Source of the DNA: Pseudomonas sp. Q11
Lineage (GTDB): Bacteria; Pseudomonadota; Gammaproteobacteria; Pseudomonadales; Pseudomonadaceae
Assembly (NCBI RefSeq): GCF_024494355.1
Contig: NZ_JAKNQY010000001.1
Span: forward strand, 347,127 to 411,126
DNA length: 64,000 nt
Direction of reading: 5' to 3'
Positions 36,104-44,977 of this stretch are shown here, piece after piece (the stretch's first letter is position 1; the number at the start of each line of letters is the position of its first letter). Both the position numbers and the translations under genes were made by a program. The notes under the pieces were generated by a model, which worked only from the letters and a program-made list of their open reading frames with translations, did no database searches and had not been told where the DNA came from.

Positions 36104-37144
36104 TCAGTTCTTTTTGACGATGGATTGATGCCCGGACTTGATCTGAGCCACGGCGGGCGTCCAGAGCACATCAGCGATTTCACTGAACTCACGCCACTGC
36201 TTCTGCCAGCCGTCACCACCGTTCTCGGAGGTGAACAGATGTCCGTACTTGGTCCCGGCAACGATCTGGCGAGGGTCGCCAGGGTTGAAGGCAATTGCCC
36301 AGACACACGAGTTGGGTTGTTGTGGCAGCGGCAGCACCTCCCAACTGAGGGCCGCATCCCGAGAGATGAGCACCTTGCTGGTCGTGCCAGGCGTACCGTC
36401 GGAAATACTCAGGTAGAGGGTGTTTTCACTGCCCAGCGGTGCGTTCATGGCGCGCACGTAGTACAGGCCGAACGTTTCCCGGGCAATGATGCCAGTCCAG
36501 GTTTGCCCTTCATCGAGGCTGCGGTAAACGGCGTTGACGCACACCACCACGATGACCTTCTGGCCATGGTTGGGCAGGACCAGGATGTTGTGGACGTCCG
36601 AGTTGAAGTCCCACAGCAGCCGATCATCGACACGGGTCCAGGAATCACCGCCATCACGGCTGTGGAACAACCCGCCCTCTTCCAGGCCGAACCAGAGCTG
36701 GTCGCGATCAGTCGGGTCATAAGCGAAAGCCAGCAAGCGCGGCCGGCTGACACCTTCGCAGAACTCCGGAATATCCACCGGCGCGCGCTCCCAGCTCAGG
36801 CCGGCGTCGAGGGTGCGCCACAGCACGGCGCGTGAAGGTGCGCCTGTACCCACGAAGATACGCTGCGCATCCTGCGGATCCACGGCCACCTTCCAGACGG
36901 TCTGGCCGTTGAATGGAGAATCCACTCGCTGCCAATGGCCGCCGGTGTCATGACTGACGCACAGGCCGACGTCGGTTCCGGCATAGATCACTTCAGGCGC
37001 ACCGGGATGAACGCTCAAGGATCGAGTGATTGCATCAAACTCCAGATCCTGTCCCAGCCCCAGGCGATGCCAGGTATGACCATCGTCGGCGCTGCGGATC
37101 ACCGCTTGTCCCACGGTGGCGACCAAAAGGGTTCCGTTACTCAT
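36104..37144 (-). CDS. BNR/Asp-box beta-propeller protein, cytoplasmic
   Basis: 346 residues with seven Asp-box motifs: SADDGHTW, SHDTGGHW, TLDAGLSW, SRDGGDSW, SLDEGQTW, SRDAALSW and SENGGDGW, so probably a seven-bladed propeller. No signal peptide or sialidase FRIP motif is seen. ATG 37144 follows GAGGAG with eight-base spacing; a GTG one codon earlier is possible. Presence in the middle of a catabolic operon is odd: it could be a scaffold, a lactonase-like enzyme or a hydrolase, but the sequence does not say which. Confidence 0.8.
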   Translation of the reverse strand: MSNGTLLVATVGQAVIRSADDGHTWHRLGLGQDLEFDAITRSLSVHPGAPEVIYAGTDVGLCVSHDTGGHWQRVDSPFNGQTVWKVAVDPQDAQRIFVGTGAPSRAVLWRTLDAGLSWERAPVDIPEFCEGVSRPRLLAFAYDPTDRDQLWFGLEEGGLFHSRDGGDSWTRVDDRLLWDFNSDVHNILVLPNHGQKVIVVVCVNAVYRSLDEGQTWTGIIARETFGLYYVRAMNAPLGSENTLYLSISDGTPGTTSKVLISRDAALSWEVLPLPQQPNSCVWAIAFNPGDPRQIVAGTKYGHLFTSENGGDGWQKQWREFSEIADVLWTPAVAQIKSGHQSIVKKN

Positions 37145-37156
37145 CACAGTTGCTCC

Positions 37157-37951
37157 TCAAATGAAGATGCCACGGGTCAGACCGCCATCGATGCCAATGG
37201 ACTCTCCCGTCACGGCGCCCGCCTTGGGCGACGCCAGGAAGCCGATCAGCCAGCCCATCTCGATGGGTGCCAGGGTGCGTCGGATCGGCGTCGCGTCGAT
37301 GTAGCCCTGCTCCACCTGCTCCGGCGTCTTGCCCTGCTTGATGCCTTCGCGCTCGTACAGCTCCTGAATGTGCGGGGTGTCCACCACACCGGGGTGAATC
37401 AGGTTGACGGTGATGCCCGATGGGCCCAGTTGATCGGAGAGCGTTTTGGTCATGTGGGCGATGGCCAGGTTGCGCATGCCCGAGAGGACTTTGCTGCCGC
37501 GCCCGGTCAAGCCACCGATGTTGATGATGCGACCGAAGCCGCCGGTCTTCATGTGCGGGGTCACGGCCTTGGCGCAACGGAAATAGCCGATCACCTTGGT
37601 GTTCAGGTCCGAGAGCAATTCGTCGTCGCCGGCGTGCTCGATGTCGTTGCGCACCACGCCGGACGGGGCCGCAGCGCCGTTGACCAGGATGTCGATGCGG
37701 CCAAAGTGCTTGTGGGCAGCCTCGACCATGTCAGACACCGCCGACATCTGGTTGGTGTCACAGAACAGCGGCAACACTTCGTTGCCGGTCTCTGCCATGA
37801 TTTCTTCGGCGGCCTGCTGGAGATACTCCATGCGCCGCGCACAGATCACGACCTTGCACCCTTCTTGGGACAGAAAACGCGCGACTTCCTTGCCGATGCC
37901 CATGCCACCGCCGGTGACGATCGCCACGCGGCCTTGTAATTCCAGATCCAT
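37157..37951 (-). CDS. SDR-family protein lacking the catalytic Tyr/Lys
   Basis: 264 residues with an intact NAD(P)-binding TGGGMGIG motif and a VNGAAAP (NAG-like) motif. The active site is altered: INIGG replaces INISS, and SGMRN stands where YxxxK is expected (19-23 residues before GITVN, as in classical SDRs). The fold and cofactor binding look preserved, so it may use other residues or act non-classically. Gap to the downstream propeller gene is 12 bases. AACAATCACAAGAGG-like sequence precedes the ATG. Confidence 0.85.
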   Translation of the reverse strand: MDLELQGRVAIVTGGGMGIGKEVARFLSQEGCKVVICARRMEYLQQAAEEIMAETGNEVLPLFCDTNQMSAVSDMVEAAHKHFGRIDILVNGAAAPSGVVRNDIEHAGDDELLSDLNTKVIGYFRCAKAVTPHMKTGGFGRIINIGGLTGRGSKVLSGMRNLAIAHMTKTLSDQLGPSGITVNLIHPGVVDTPHIQELYEREGIKQGKTPEQVEQGYIDATPIRRTLAPIEMGWLIGFLASPKAGAVTGESIGIDGGLTRGIFI

Positions 37952-37977
37952 AGCAGTTCCTCTTGTGATTGTTCGGC

Positions 37978-39468
37978 TCAGGCGAGATCGACGAAGACAC
38001 TTTTGGTTTCGGTGTAGGCATCGATCACGTTCTTACCCATTTCCCGGCCCCATCCGGATTGTTTGTAACCACCAAACGGCGAGGCCGGGTCTACGACGTT
38101 CCAGCAATTGATCCACACCGACCCGGCCTTCAGTTGTGCCGCCACGCGATGGGCCGAACGCAAGTCGCGGGTCCACAGACCGGCCGCCAGACCGTAGGGC
38201 GAGTCGTTGGCGCGCAGCACCAGTTCATCGATTTCGGTCCAGCTCATGACGGTCAGCACAGGGCCGAAGATTTCTTCCCGGGCGATGCAGGCGCGCTCGG
38301 CACGATCAAGGAATACGCTGGGCTGGATGAAGTGCCCGCGCTCCAGGTGTGCCGGGCGACCGCCGCCGCAGACCAGCTCGGCGCCCTCCTCCTGGCCGCG
38401 TTGCAGGTAGCCGCTGACCGACGCCAATTGACGTGCCGAAACGAGCGGTCCCATGCTGCTGGCCGGATCCAGCCCCGGCCCCAGCACATGGGCGGCGGCG
38501 TGGCGTTGGAGCTCTTCAAGTATCTGGTCAAGAACACTGGCGTGCACGTACAGGCGCGATCCGGCGGTGCATACCTGTCCCTGGTTGTAGAAAATGCCAT
38601 CGGCGGCGCCTTTGGCCGCACGGACGATATCGGCGTCCGGCAAGATGATGTTGGGCGACTTGCCCCCCAGCTCCAGCGATACTTTTTTCATGTTGCCGGT
38701 GGCCGCCTGGGCTATCAGCCGCCCCACCTGGGTCGAGCCGGTAAAAGCGATCTTGTCCACGTCCGGGTGCTGGGCCAGCGGTGCGCCGGTATGTACGCCC
38801 AGGCCAGTGACCAGGTTGACCACCCCGGCCGGAAAACCGGCGGCCTCGATCAGTTGCACCAGGCGAATCGCAACCAGAGGCGTCTGCTCAGCAGGCTTGA
38901 GCACCGCGACACAGCCGGTCGCCAATACCGGGCCGAGCTTCCACACGCACATGGTCAACGGGAAGTTCCACGGCACGATCAACGCGCAGACGCCCACTGG
39001 CTCACGCAAGGTGTAGTTGAGCATCGGCGCGCCACTGGAAGGCGATACCGGCAGCGTGCTGCCTTCGATCTTGGTCGGCCAGCCAGCGAAGTAACGCACG
39101 ATATTGGCCGCGCTTGCCGCTTCACCACGGGCCGCGGCGATCGGCTTGCCGTTCTCCAGAGTGATCAGTTGGGCCAGCTCTTCGCGATGCTGGTCGAGCA
39201 GTTCAGCCAGGCGCCACAACAACAGGCCGCGCTGGGCCGGCGACTGCTGCGCCCAAACGCCCGTGAAGGCCGCGCGGGCGGCAGCGACCGCAGCATCTAC
39301 ATCGCGTTCGCCGCCTTCGGCGACTTCAGCGAGAGCGTGTTCAGTGGCCGGGTTTTCCACGGCAAACCGGCGACCGCTGGCAGCGTCCTGCCAAATGCCC
39401 CCAATAAACAGACGCCCGGGTTGTGACAGGAATCGTTCGACGGCAGGTAACAATTGGATCTGACTCAT
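37978..39468 (-). CDS. NAD(P)-dependent aldehyde dehydrogenase
   Basis: 496 residues of the class 1/2 family: PWNFPLTM, KPAEQTPL, FTGSTQVG, general base in LELGGKSPN, nucleophile in QGQVCTAGSR, EEIFGPV and the C-terminal PFGGYKQSGWGRE. ATG 39468 has an ideal AAGGAGGA seven bases upstream; the frame is open a further nine codons without use. It follows the ThDP decarboxylase by ten bases and probably oxidises the aldehyde that enzyme makes. Confidence 0.92.
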   Translation of the reverse strand: MSQIQLLPAVERFLSQPGRLFIGGIWQDAASGRRFAVENPATEHALAEVAEGGERDVDAAVAAARAAFTGVWAQQSPAQRGLLLWRLAELLDQHREELAQLITLENGKPIAAARGEAASAANIVRYFAGWPTKIEGSTLPVSPSSGAPMLNYTLREPVGVCALIVPWNFPLTMCVWKLGPVLATGCVAVLKPAEQTPLVAIRLVQLIEAAGFPAGVVNLVTGLGVHTGAPLAQHPDVDKIAFTGSTQVGRLIAQAATGNMKKVSLELGGKSPNIILPDADIVRAAKGAADGIFYNQGQVCTAGSRLYVHASVLDQILEELQRHAAAHVLGPGLDPASSMGPLVSARQLASVSGYLQRGQEEGAELVCGGGRPAHLERGHFIQPSVFLDRAERACIAREEIFGPVLTVMSWTEIDELVLRANDSPYGLAAGLWTRDLRSAHRVAAQLKAGSVWINCWNVVDPASPFGGYKQSGWGREMGKNVIDAYTETKSVFVDLA

Positions 39469-39478
39469 AGTTCCTCCT

Positions 39479-41020
39479 TCACAGCGCCATTTCAATCAGG
39501 CACGGACCGCCATCGGCCTTGGCGTTGGCCAGGGCGCGCTGCAATTCAGCATTGGTGTGTACGGTGCTGGCCGGCAGACCGTAGCCTTTGGCCAGGGCTT
39601 TCCAATCAATGCGCGGTCGGTCCAGCACTGTCAGGCTCAGGGCCTCAGGGCCCAGCTCGGTCATACCAAAGCGGCGCAACTCGTTCTGCAGGATCGCGTA
39701 GCGATGGTTGGCGGCAATCAGGATCACCACCGGCAGTTGCTCCCGGGCGATACTCCACAGAGTCTGGATGGTGTACTGGGCACTGCCGTCCGATTGCAGG
39801 CAGAACACCGTGTTGCCGCGCTCCGCCAGGGCGGCGCCAAATCCCACCGGGATGCCCTGGCCGATGGCCCCACCGGTGTTGGTCAACACCCGATGCCGTG
39901 CGGCATGGGCCGAAGCGGTGAAGAACGGATAACCGCAAGTCCCACCCTCTACGGAGACAATGCAGTCGTCCGGCAGCGAGGCGGCCAACACCTGCCCGAT
40001 CGACTGCGGCGTCAGCTCGGCGCTGCCTGGCGGTAGCTCGATAGCCATCGACGTTGGCACATAAGCCGGTGCCTCAAGCGCATCGGCAAGCGCAGTGAGT
40101 GCACCCGCAACGTCGTCACCCACTTCTGCCAGGTAAAGCAGGCGATCACGTTCCGCCAGGCGCGAAGGAATGCCTTCATAACCGAAGTAACTGATCGGAT
40201 CCGGGACTCCGGCGCAAACCACGGCGTCGTATTGGTCAAGGATCTCAATGGCAACCTCGGGGAAATACGGCAAGCGATCCAGGTCAGGCAAACCACCACC
40301 GCGATAGCTCAAGCGCGGAAAGGTTTCGGCGAACATCCGCACACTCGGCAGTTGGGCCAAACGCCCCGCCGCTTCGAGGCCGGCGACAGACAACCCCTGA
40401 TCACCCACGATAAAAACCAGGCGTTGGCCATTGCGCAGTGCCTGGGCCACGGCTTCGATCCGGTCACCGGCAAAACGACGAACCGGGGCCTGCAATGCGG
40501 TGAAGGCGCGCTCGCGCTCTACCTCATTGGCTTGCAAGTCCATCGGCAGGATCAGGCTGGAAATCTGGCCCTTGGCTTGCCAGGCCGCACGCACGGCTTC
40601 CTGGAAATCCTCCCCTACGCCTGAGGCGGTGCGCGATGTGCGCACCCACCCGGAAACACTCCCGGCCAGCGCCTGGATATCACTGGCCAGCGGCGGATCG
40701 TAATTAACGTGCCATGACGCGTGATCGCCGATGACGTTAACGATCGGGGTATTGGCGCGACGGGCGTTGTGCAGGTTGGCAATGCCATTGGCAAAGCCTG
40801 GGCCGAGGTGAGTCAGGGTCATCGCTGGCTTGCCGGCAATCCGACCATAACCGTCGGCAGCACCGGTACATACCCCCTCGAATAAGGACAACACCGGCTT
40901 GAGGGCAGGCGCGCTGGCCATGGCGGCCACTAAGGGGATTTCGGTCGTTCCGGGATTGGCGAAGCAGTATTCGATACCGCTCGCTACCGCTGCCTTCACT
41001 ATCAGTTGCGCACCATTCAT
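39479..41020 (-). CDS. ThDP-dependent decarboxylase, benzoylformate decarboxylase-like
   Basis: 513 residues. The cofactor-activating glutamate is E48 (LSLFEGVCTGAADGYGR) and H71 (LTHLGPGFANG) corresponds to the BFD active-site histidine; T25/T26 replace BFD S26. The ThDP motif reads SDGSAQYTIQTLWSIARE..ANHRYAIL, so the first glycine of GDG is Ser, as in a sub-branch often labelled acetolactate synthase-like. It probably decarboxylates an aryl- or alkenyl-2-oxoacid to an aldehyde. First gene of the nine-gene operon, divergent from an IclR regulator. Confidence 0.85.
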   Translation of the reverse strand: MNGAQLIVKAAVASGIEYCFANPGTTEIPLVAAMASAPALKPVLSLFEGVCTGAADGYGRIAGKPAMTLTHLGPGFANGIANLHNARRANTPIVNVIGDHASWHVNYDPPLASDIQALAGSVSGWVRTSRTASGVGEDFQEAVRAAWQAKGQISSLILPMDLQANEVERERAFTALQAPVRRFAGDRIEAVAQALRNGQRLVFIVGDQGLSVAGLEAAGRLAQLPSVRMFAETFPRLSYRGGGLPDLDRLPYFPEVAIEILDQYDAVVCAGVPDPISYFGYEGIPSRLAERDRLLYLAEVGDDVAGALTALADALEAPAYVPTSMAIELPPGSAELTPQSIGQVLAASLPDDCIVSVEGGTCGYPFFTASAHAARHRVLTNTGGAIGQGIPVGFGAALAERGNTVFCLQSDGSAQYTIQTLWSIAREQLPVVILIAANHRYAILQNELRRFGMTELGPEALSLTVLDRPRIDWKALAKGYGLPASTVHTNAELQRALANAKADGGPCLIEMAL

Positions 41021-41079
41021 TTCCAGCCCTCTTCATCGAGCGTTTGCAGTGACTGAGATTTATCACACACAACAACTGA

Positions 41080-41115
41080 CAAAACAAGCTGTTTTGTTAC
41101 GAAATACTCGTATTT
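41080..41115. promoter_or_regulatory. Two palindromes in the IclR/catabolic operon control region
   Basis: CAAAACA-AGC-TGTTTTG (41080-41096) and AAATAC-TC-GTATTT (41102-41115) are both perfect inverted repeats, six bases apart, in an AT-rich stretch about 60-95 bases before the ThDP gene start and 180-215 before iclR. They are candidate operators for the IclR protein; assignment is inference. Confidence 0.6.
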
Positions 41116-41294
41116 TGAGACGAAATAGATTTTTTAAGACAAAAATGCACACTAAACATGTTTGTATTTCTCAAGTGCTGGGGTACCGTGACAGCGCGTT
41201 TATCATCGAGCGAGCAGGCTTTCCATCACCGGCGCGTCTACCTATAGTGCTCATCGAACGGCCACCCGCGCGCCCTCCCCCTTTTAGGAGCCAA

Positions 41295-42047
41295 ATGAGC
41301 AGTCTGAGTAAAATGCTGAGTGTCCTGGACCTGTTCGGTCCGCAACGGCTGAAGATCGACCCCGACACCATTGCCGAGCACATGGGCCTGTCACGGGCGA
41401 CCGTGTACCGTTATGTAAAGGATCTATGCGATGCCGGCCTTCTGGTCCGGGTCGATGCCGGCAGCTACGGCCTGGGGCCCCGTATCATTGAGCTGGACTG
41501 GATGATGCGTCAGTACGACCCGATCCTGGTGGCAGGCCGCGAGTTGATGCACGAGCTGTCAGATGCCACCGGCCTGGCGGTGTTCGCCAGCGTTTTCTAC
41601 GACGGCCGCATCATCAACACCTATATCGCCGAACCCAGTGACACCTATCAGTTTTCATTCGGCCGCGGCCAACCGCTGCCGTTTTTTCGCGGTGCGCAAT
41701 CCAAAGTGTTGATCGCCTTCCAGAAAGGTCGGCGCCTGCAACGCCTGTACGAAGAACACCTGGCCAACGACCCCGATAGCGGGCATGACTGGACAAGTTT
41801 CTCCAAGGCCGCGAAAAAGATCCGCAAAGACGGCTATTGCATGACCCACGACGAACTCAACCTGGGGCTCACCGGTATCGCGGCGCCGATCATCAACCCG
41901 GAGCTCGACGAAGTGGTGGGCAGCCTTTCGGCCGTGGGCAGCACCGACAGCTTCAAGCTGCTGCGCCAGGAAACCGTGGTTGAAATGGTGATGGACACCA
42001 CCCGCCGGATTGCCGAGCGGATGCAACATCCGCCTGCTACCAACTAG
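41295..42047 (+). CDS. IclR-family transcriptional regulator
   Basis: 250 residues: N-terminal winged helix (LKIDPDTIAEHMGLSRATVYRYVKDL, about residues 17-42) and the IclR effector domain with GPRIIELDWMMRQYDPI, FFRGAQSKVLIAF and LGLTGIAAPIINPELDEVVGSLS. ATG 41295 has TAGGAG at 41285-41290. The frame runs open upstream but crosses the divergent promoter, so the longer form is rejected. It probably controls the nine-gene operon and perhaps the convergent porin/aminotransferase set. Confidence 0.9.
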   Translation: MSSLSKMLSVLDLFGPQRLKIDPDTIAEHMGLSRATVYRYVKDLCDAGLLVRVDAGSYGLGPRIIELDWMMRQYDPILVAGRELMHELSDATGLAVFASVFYDGRIINTYIAEPSDTYQFSFGRGQPLPFFRGAQSKVLIAFQKGRRLQRLYEEHLANDPDSGHDWTSFSKAAKKIRKDGYCMTHDELNLGLTGIAAPIINPELDEVVGSLSAVGSTDSFKLLRQETVVEMVMDTTRRIAERMQHPPATN

Positions 42048-42091
42048 AAAGGGATGTTGCGCCATACCGATAACTTAAGAAAAATACTGAA

Positions 42092-42187
42092 CCTGTGGCG
42101 AGGGAGCTTGCTCCCGCTGGGGCGCGCAGCGGCCCCTTTTTTAGGCCTGCTGCGCAGTCCAGCGGGAGCAAGCTCCCTCGCCACAGG
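42092..42187. repeat. REP element with perfect 29-bp inverted repeat
   Basis: Arms 42092-42120 and 42159-42187 are perfect inverse copies (core GGGAGCTTGCTCCC) separated by 38 bases that can themselves fold (GCGCGCAGC..GCTGCGCAG). It sits between the convergent iclR and porin stops and can serve as a bidirectional terminator. Confidence 0.9.
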
Positions 42188-42208
42188 GTTTATCTAACAG
42201 CCTTCACT

Positions 42209-43534
42209 TCAGAACGGCACGGCCACCGTCACCTGGCTGTACACGTTGGTGCCATTGCCCGCCACTTGATTGCCCCCCGTCGTGGCATCCCGATCCGGCT
42301 TGTAGAAGCCTATCAGCGGGGTGACGATCAAGTGCTCATTGACGACCCACTCGGCATAAAAATCCAGTTCACGGGCGTCGAGGTTGAGGGCATTGCTTTT
42401 ACGCACGGTGCTGTAATCGAAGTACAACGCACCGAGGGTCAGGTTTTCCAACGGCGTGGCTTTCAGTCCGACATGGTGGATACCCGTATTGCTGTTGAAG
42501 GGCCCGGCGTAGTTACCCGCGACTTCGCCCTGAAACCAGGTGCCATAGCCAGTACTTTGGCCGGTAAAGAGTGAATCCCACTTCTGCGAATAGCGGGTAT
42601 AGCGATAGGTCAGCGTCGGCGCCCAGGCAACGCTTGCAAAGGTATATCCGGCCTCGGCGTACCAGGCCTTCTCAGGTCCGGCGTCTTTGTCTTGCCAGGC
42701 GTATTCAAATGCCAGGCTGGCATTCTCGATGCCCGCATCACCTTCACCGCGAATGCTGTAGACATCCATACCCTTGCGCTGTTTCTGGAAATCGCTGGCC
42801 CAGCGGTCATTCACGTCGACGCCGTGTACCCACGTCAGCCCCAACGTACCGGCCTTGGCGGTGTAATCGAGCGTACCGGCGGCGAGTTCGGTTTCGGCCT
42901 GGGCGCGGTTGTCGGATTTGAGCCACGCCACGCTGCCATGCATGCCATCCTGCCCGCCCAGACGCAGTACGGCGGTCTGATCGAACGCGTGCCGAGCCGC
43001 CAGGTAATAGGCGCCACCCCGATTCAAGCGGCCATCGGCAGGCCCCTTGCCCAGGTTCGGCCCGTCATCGTTGATCAGGAAACCTCGACCCACCTTGACC
43101 ACCTGGCGCCCGCCAGAGATATCGACACCATCTTGCCCCAACACCGGGAAAAGATCCGCGGAACGCCAGCCCAGGTAAGCGTCTTCAATCTTCGTCGTGC
43201 GCTCGCTTCCAAGCGTGTTCCCGGAAGGGTCACCATCGCCCCAAGTGGCGGAACTGACCAGGCTGAACGCACCATAGACAGTGCCACGGCCGCCCAATGT
43301 CTGGTCGCCGCTTAATCCATACTTGATGAAGCCCTCGCGCCAGGTTGAGCCGCCTGGCCTGCCGTCGTAGTTCTTGCGACTATTGAAATGACCGAACACG
43401 GCCAACATGTCGGCGTTGAGGTGAGTGTCTTCATCGGCATACAACTCATAGGCCTGGACCTGACTCGCGGCGCCAAGCGCCAACGAACAGGCAAGACCGC
43501 TGCCAAGAAATTCCATACGCGATAGGTACCGCAT
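42209..43534 (-). CDS. Outer membrane porin (alginate-export/OprB-like beta-barrel)
   Basis: 441 residues with a signal peptide (SRMEFLGSGLACSLALGAASQVQA), mature start YELYADEDTHLNADMLAVFG and many alternating amphipathic strands ending in YSQVTVAVPF with a C-terminal Phe, the barrel-assembly signal. AAGGAG eight bases before ATG 43534 fixes the start; the frame is open to 43651 but without function. It is not an OprD member. Same strand and 82 bases after the aminotransferase gene, so probably the outer membrane channel of that module. Confidence 0.85.
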   Translation of the reverse strand: MRYLSRMEFLGSGLACSLALGAASQVQAYELYADEDTHLNADMLAVFGHFNSRKNYDGRPGGSTWREGFIKYGLSGDQTLGGRGTVYGAFSLVSSATWGDGDPSGNTLGSERTTKIEDAYLGWRSADLFPVLGQDGVDISGGRQVVKVGRGFLINDDGPNLGKGPADGRLNRGGAYYLAARHAFDQTAVLRLGGQDGMHGSVAWLKSDNRAQAETELAAGTLDYTAKAGTLGLTWVHGVDVNDRWASDFQKQRKGMDVYSIRGEGDAGIENASLAFEYAWQDKDAGPEKAWYAEAGYTFASVAWAPTLTYRYTRYSQKWDSLFTGQSTGYGTWFQGEVAGNYAGPFNSNTGIHHVGLKATPLENLTLGALYFDYSTVRKSNALNLDARELDFYAEWVVNEHLIVTPLIGFYKPDRDATTGGNQVAGNGTNVYSQVTVAVPF

Positions 43535-43616
43535 GACTGAGCTCCTTTGTGGTGCGCCTTTGTAGGCTGTTTTTATATTCAGGAGCCGGCACCGCACGCG
43601 GCGCCGGCTGGCCGGG

Positions 43617-44966
43617 CTAACGGCAGCTGGCGAGTGCGCTATCCAATGCACCGACCATCATGGCGGCCTCGTCAGAGGTGAGGGTCAGCGGTGGCGACAG
43701 GACGATTTTGTTACCGATCGGACGCATCAATACGCCGGCGCGGCGCGCATGCTCGGCGATGCGCGAAGCCAGGCCGGTAGCAGGGTCCAGCGGCTCGCGC
43801 GTGGTCTTGTCCGCCACCAGGTCCACGGCGATCATCAAGCCCTTGCCACGCACTTCGCCCACCACCGCATAACGTTCGGCCAGCGGTTGCAGTTGCTCCA
43901 GCAACTGGCCACCGATCTTCGCGGCATTGCCCGGCAGATCCTCGGCTTCGACAATATCCAGCACTGCCAGGGCCGCCGCACAAGCGGTTGGATGACCGCT
44001 GTAGGTGTAGCCGTGCATGATCACACTGCTGAAACCCGGGCCATTTTCGATTGCATCGACGATGCGCTGGTTAAAGACAGTGGCGCCCATCGGGATATAT
44101 CCGGCGGTAATGCCCTTGGCCAGGCACAGCACGTCTGGCGCGACACCCCAGCCACGACTGCCCAACATGCAACCGGTGCGGCCGAAACCCGTCACGACTT
44201 CGTCGGCTATCAACAAAATGCCGTGGCGATCGCACACTTCGCGCAACCTCTTCCAGTAATACTTCGGCGGCACGATCACCCCGCCCGCGCCCTGCACCGG
44301 CTCGGCGATCAGCGCAGCGATGGTCTGGGCACCCAGCAGTGCGATCTGGTCTTCCAACTGGCGAATGCAGTGCGCGGTCAACTCCTCCGGGTCACGGCAA
44401 TCCCAGGGATTGCGGTACAGCCAGGGCGTATCAAGCAAATGGCAGCCCGCCAACAGCGGCCCGTGGTTGTAGTGATAGACACCATTGCCGCCCACGGAGG
44501 TACCGCCTATGTGCACGCCGTGGTAACCGTTGCGTAACGACAAAAAGCGGGTGCGCCCTGGCTCGCCGCTGGCGATCCAGTACTGACGCGCCATTTTCAA
44601 TGCGGTTTCCACCGCATCGGAGCCGCCGGAACTGAACAGTACCCGCGCCATGTTCTCCTGGGCGAACATCGACGTCAGTCGCTCCGCCAGGTCGAACACC
44701 CGGGGATGAGCGATGCCGTCGAAGGTCTGGTAGTAAGCCAGTTCGTCCATCTGCGCAGCGATGGCCGCCTTCACTGAAGCGCGGTTATGGCCCACGTTCA
44801 CGTTCCACAAGCCGCCGACACCATCGAGCATGCGATGCCCCTCGATGTCGGTGATGTAATTGCCGTCACCACGGGCGATGACCAACGTCTTGGCACGGTG
44901 CGCTGGCGCCGAAGAATTCATCGGGTGCCAGAACTTCTTCTGCGCTGTCTTGTATTTCTCATACAT
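43617..44966 (-). CDS. Class III (omega) aminotransferase
   Basis: 449 residues, PLP fold type I. K284 in LCLAKGITAGYIPMGA is the Schiff-base lysine; IADEVVTGFGRTG carries the PLP-ring aspartate; FSSGGSDAVETALKMARQYW and YHGVHIGGTSVGG bind phosphate; EVRGKGLMIAVDLV is near the end. This pattern matches amine:pyruvate and beta-alanine/putrescine transaminases. It is 11 bases downstream of an aldehyde dehydrogenase gene, an arrangement that turns an amine into a carboxylic acid. Confidence 0.92.
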   Translation of the reverse strand: MYEKYKTAQKKFWHPMNSSAPAHRAKTLVIARGDGNYITDIEGHRMLDGVGGLWNVNVGHNRASVKAAIAAQMDELAYYQTFDGIAHPRVFDLAERLTSMFAQENMARVLFSSGGSDAVETALKMARQYWIASGEPGRTRFLSLRNGYHGVHIGGTSVGGNGVYHYNHGPLLAGCHLLDTPWLYRNPWDCRDPEELTAHCIRQLEDQIALLGAQTIAALIAEPVQGAGGVIVPPKYYWKRLREVCDRHGILLIADEVVTGFGRTGCMLGSRGWGVAPDVLCLAKGITAGYIPMGATVFNQRIVDAIENGPGFSSVIMHGYTYSGHPTACAAALAVLDIVEAEDLPGNAAKIGGQLLEQLQPLAERYAVVGEVRGKGLMIAVDLVADKTTREPLDPATGLASRIAEHARRAGVLMRPIGNKIVLSPPLTLTSDEAAMMVGALDSALASCR

Positions 44967-44977
44967 GGTTCAAGTCC

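Noticed and set aside
40899..41294. Longer IclR protein starting inside the divergent ThDP gene
   Set aside because: It would cover the promoter region and palindromes; ATG 41295 has a good ribosome site and begins at the normal IclR N-terminus.
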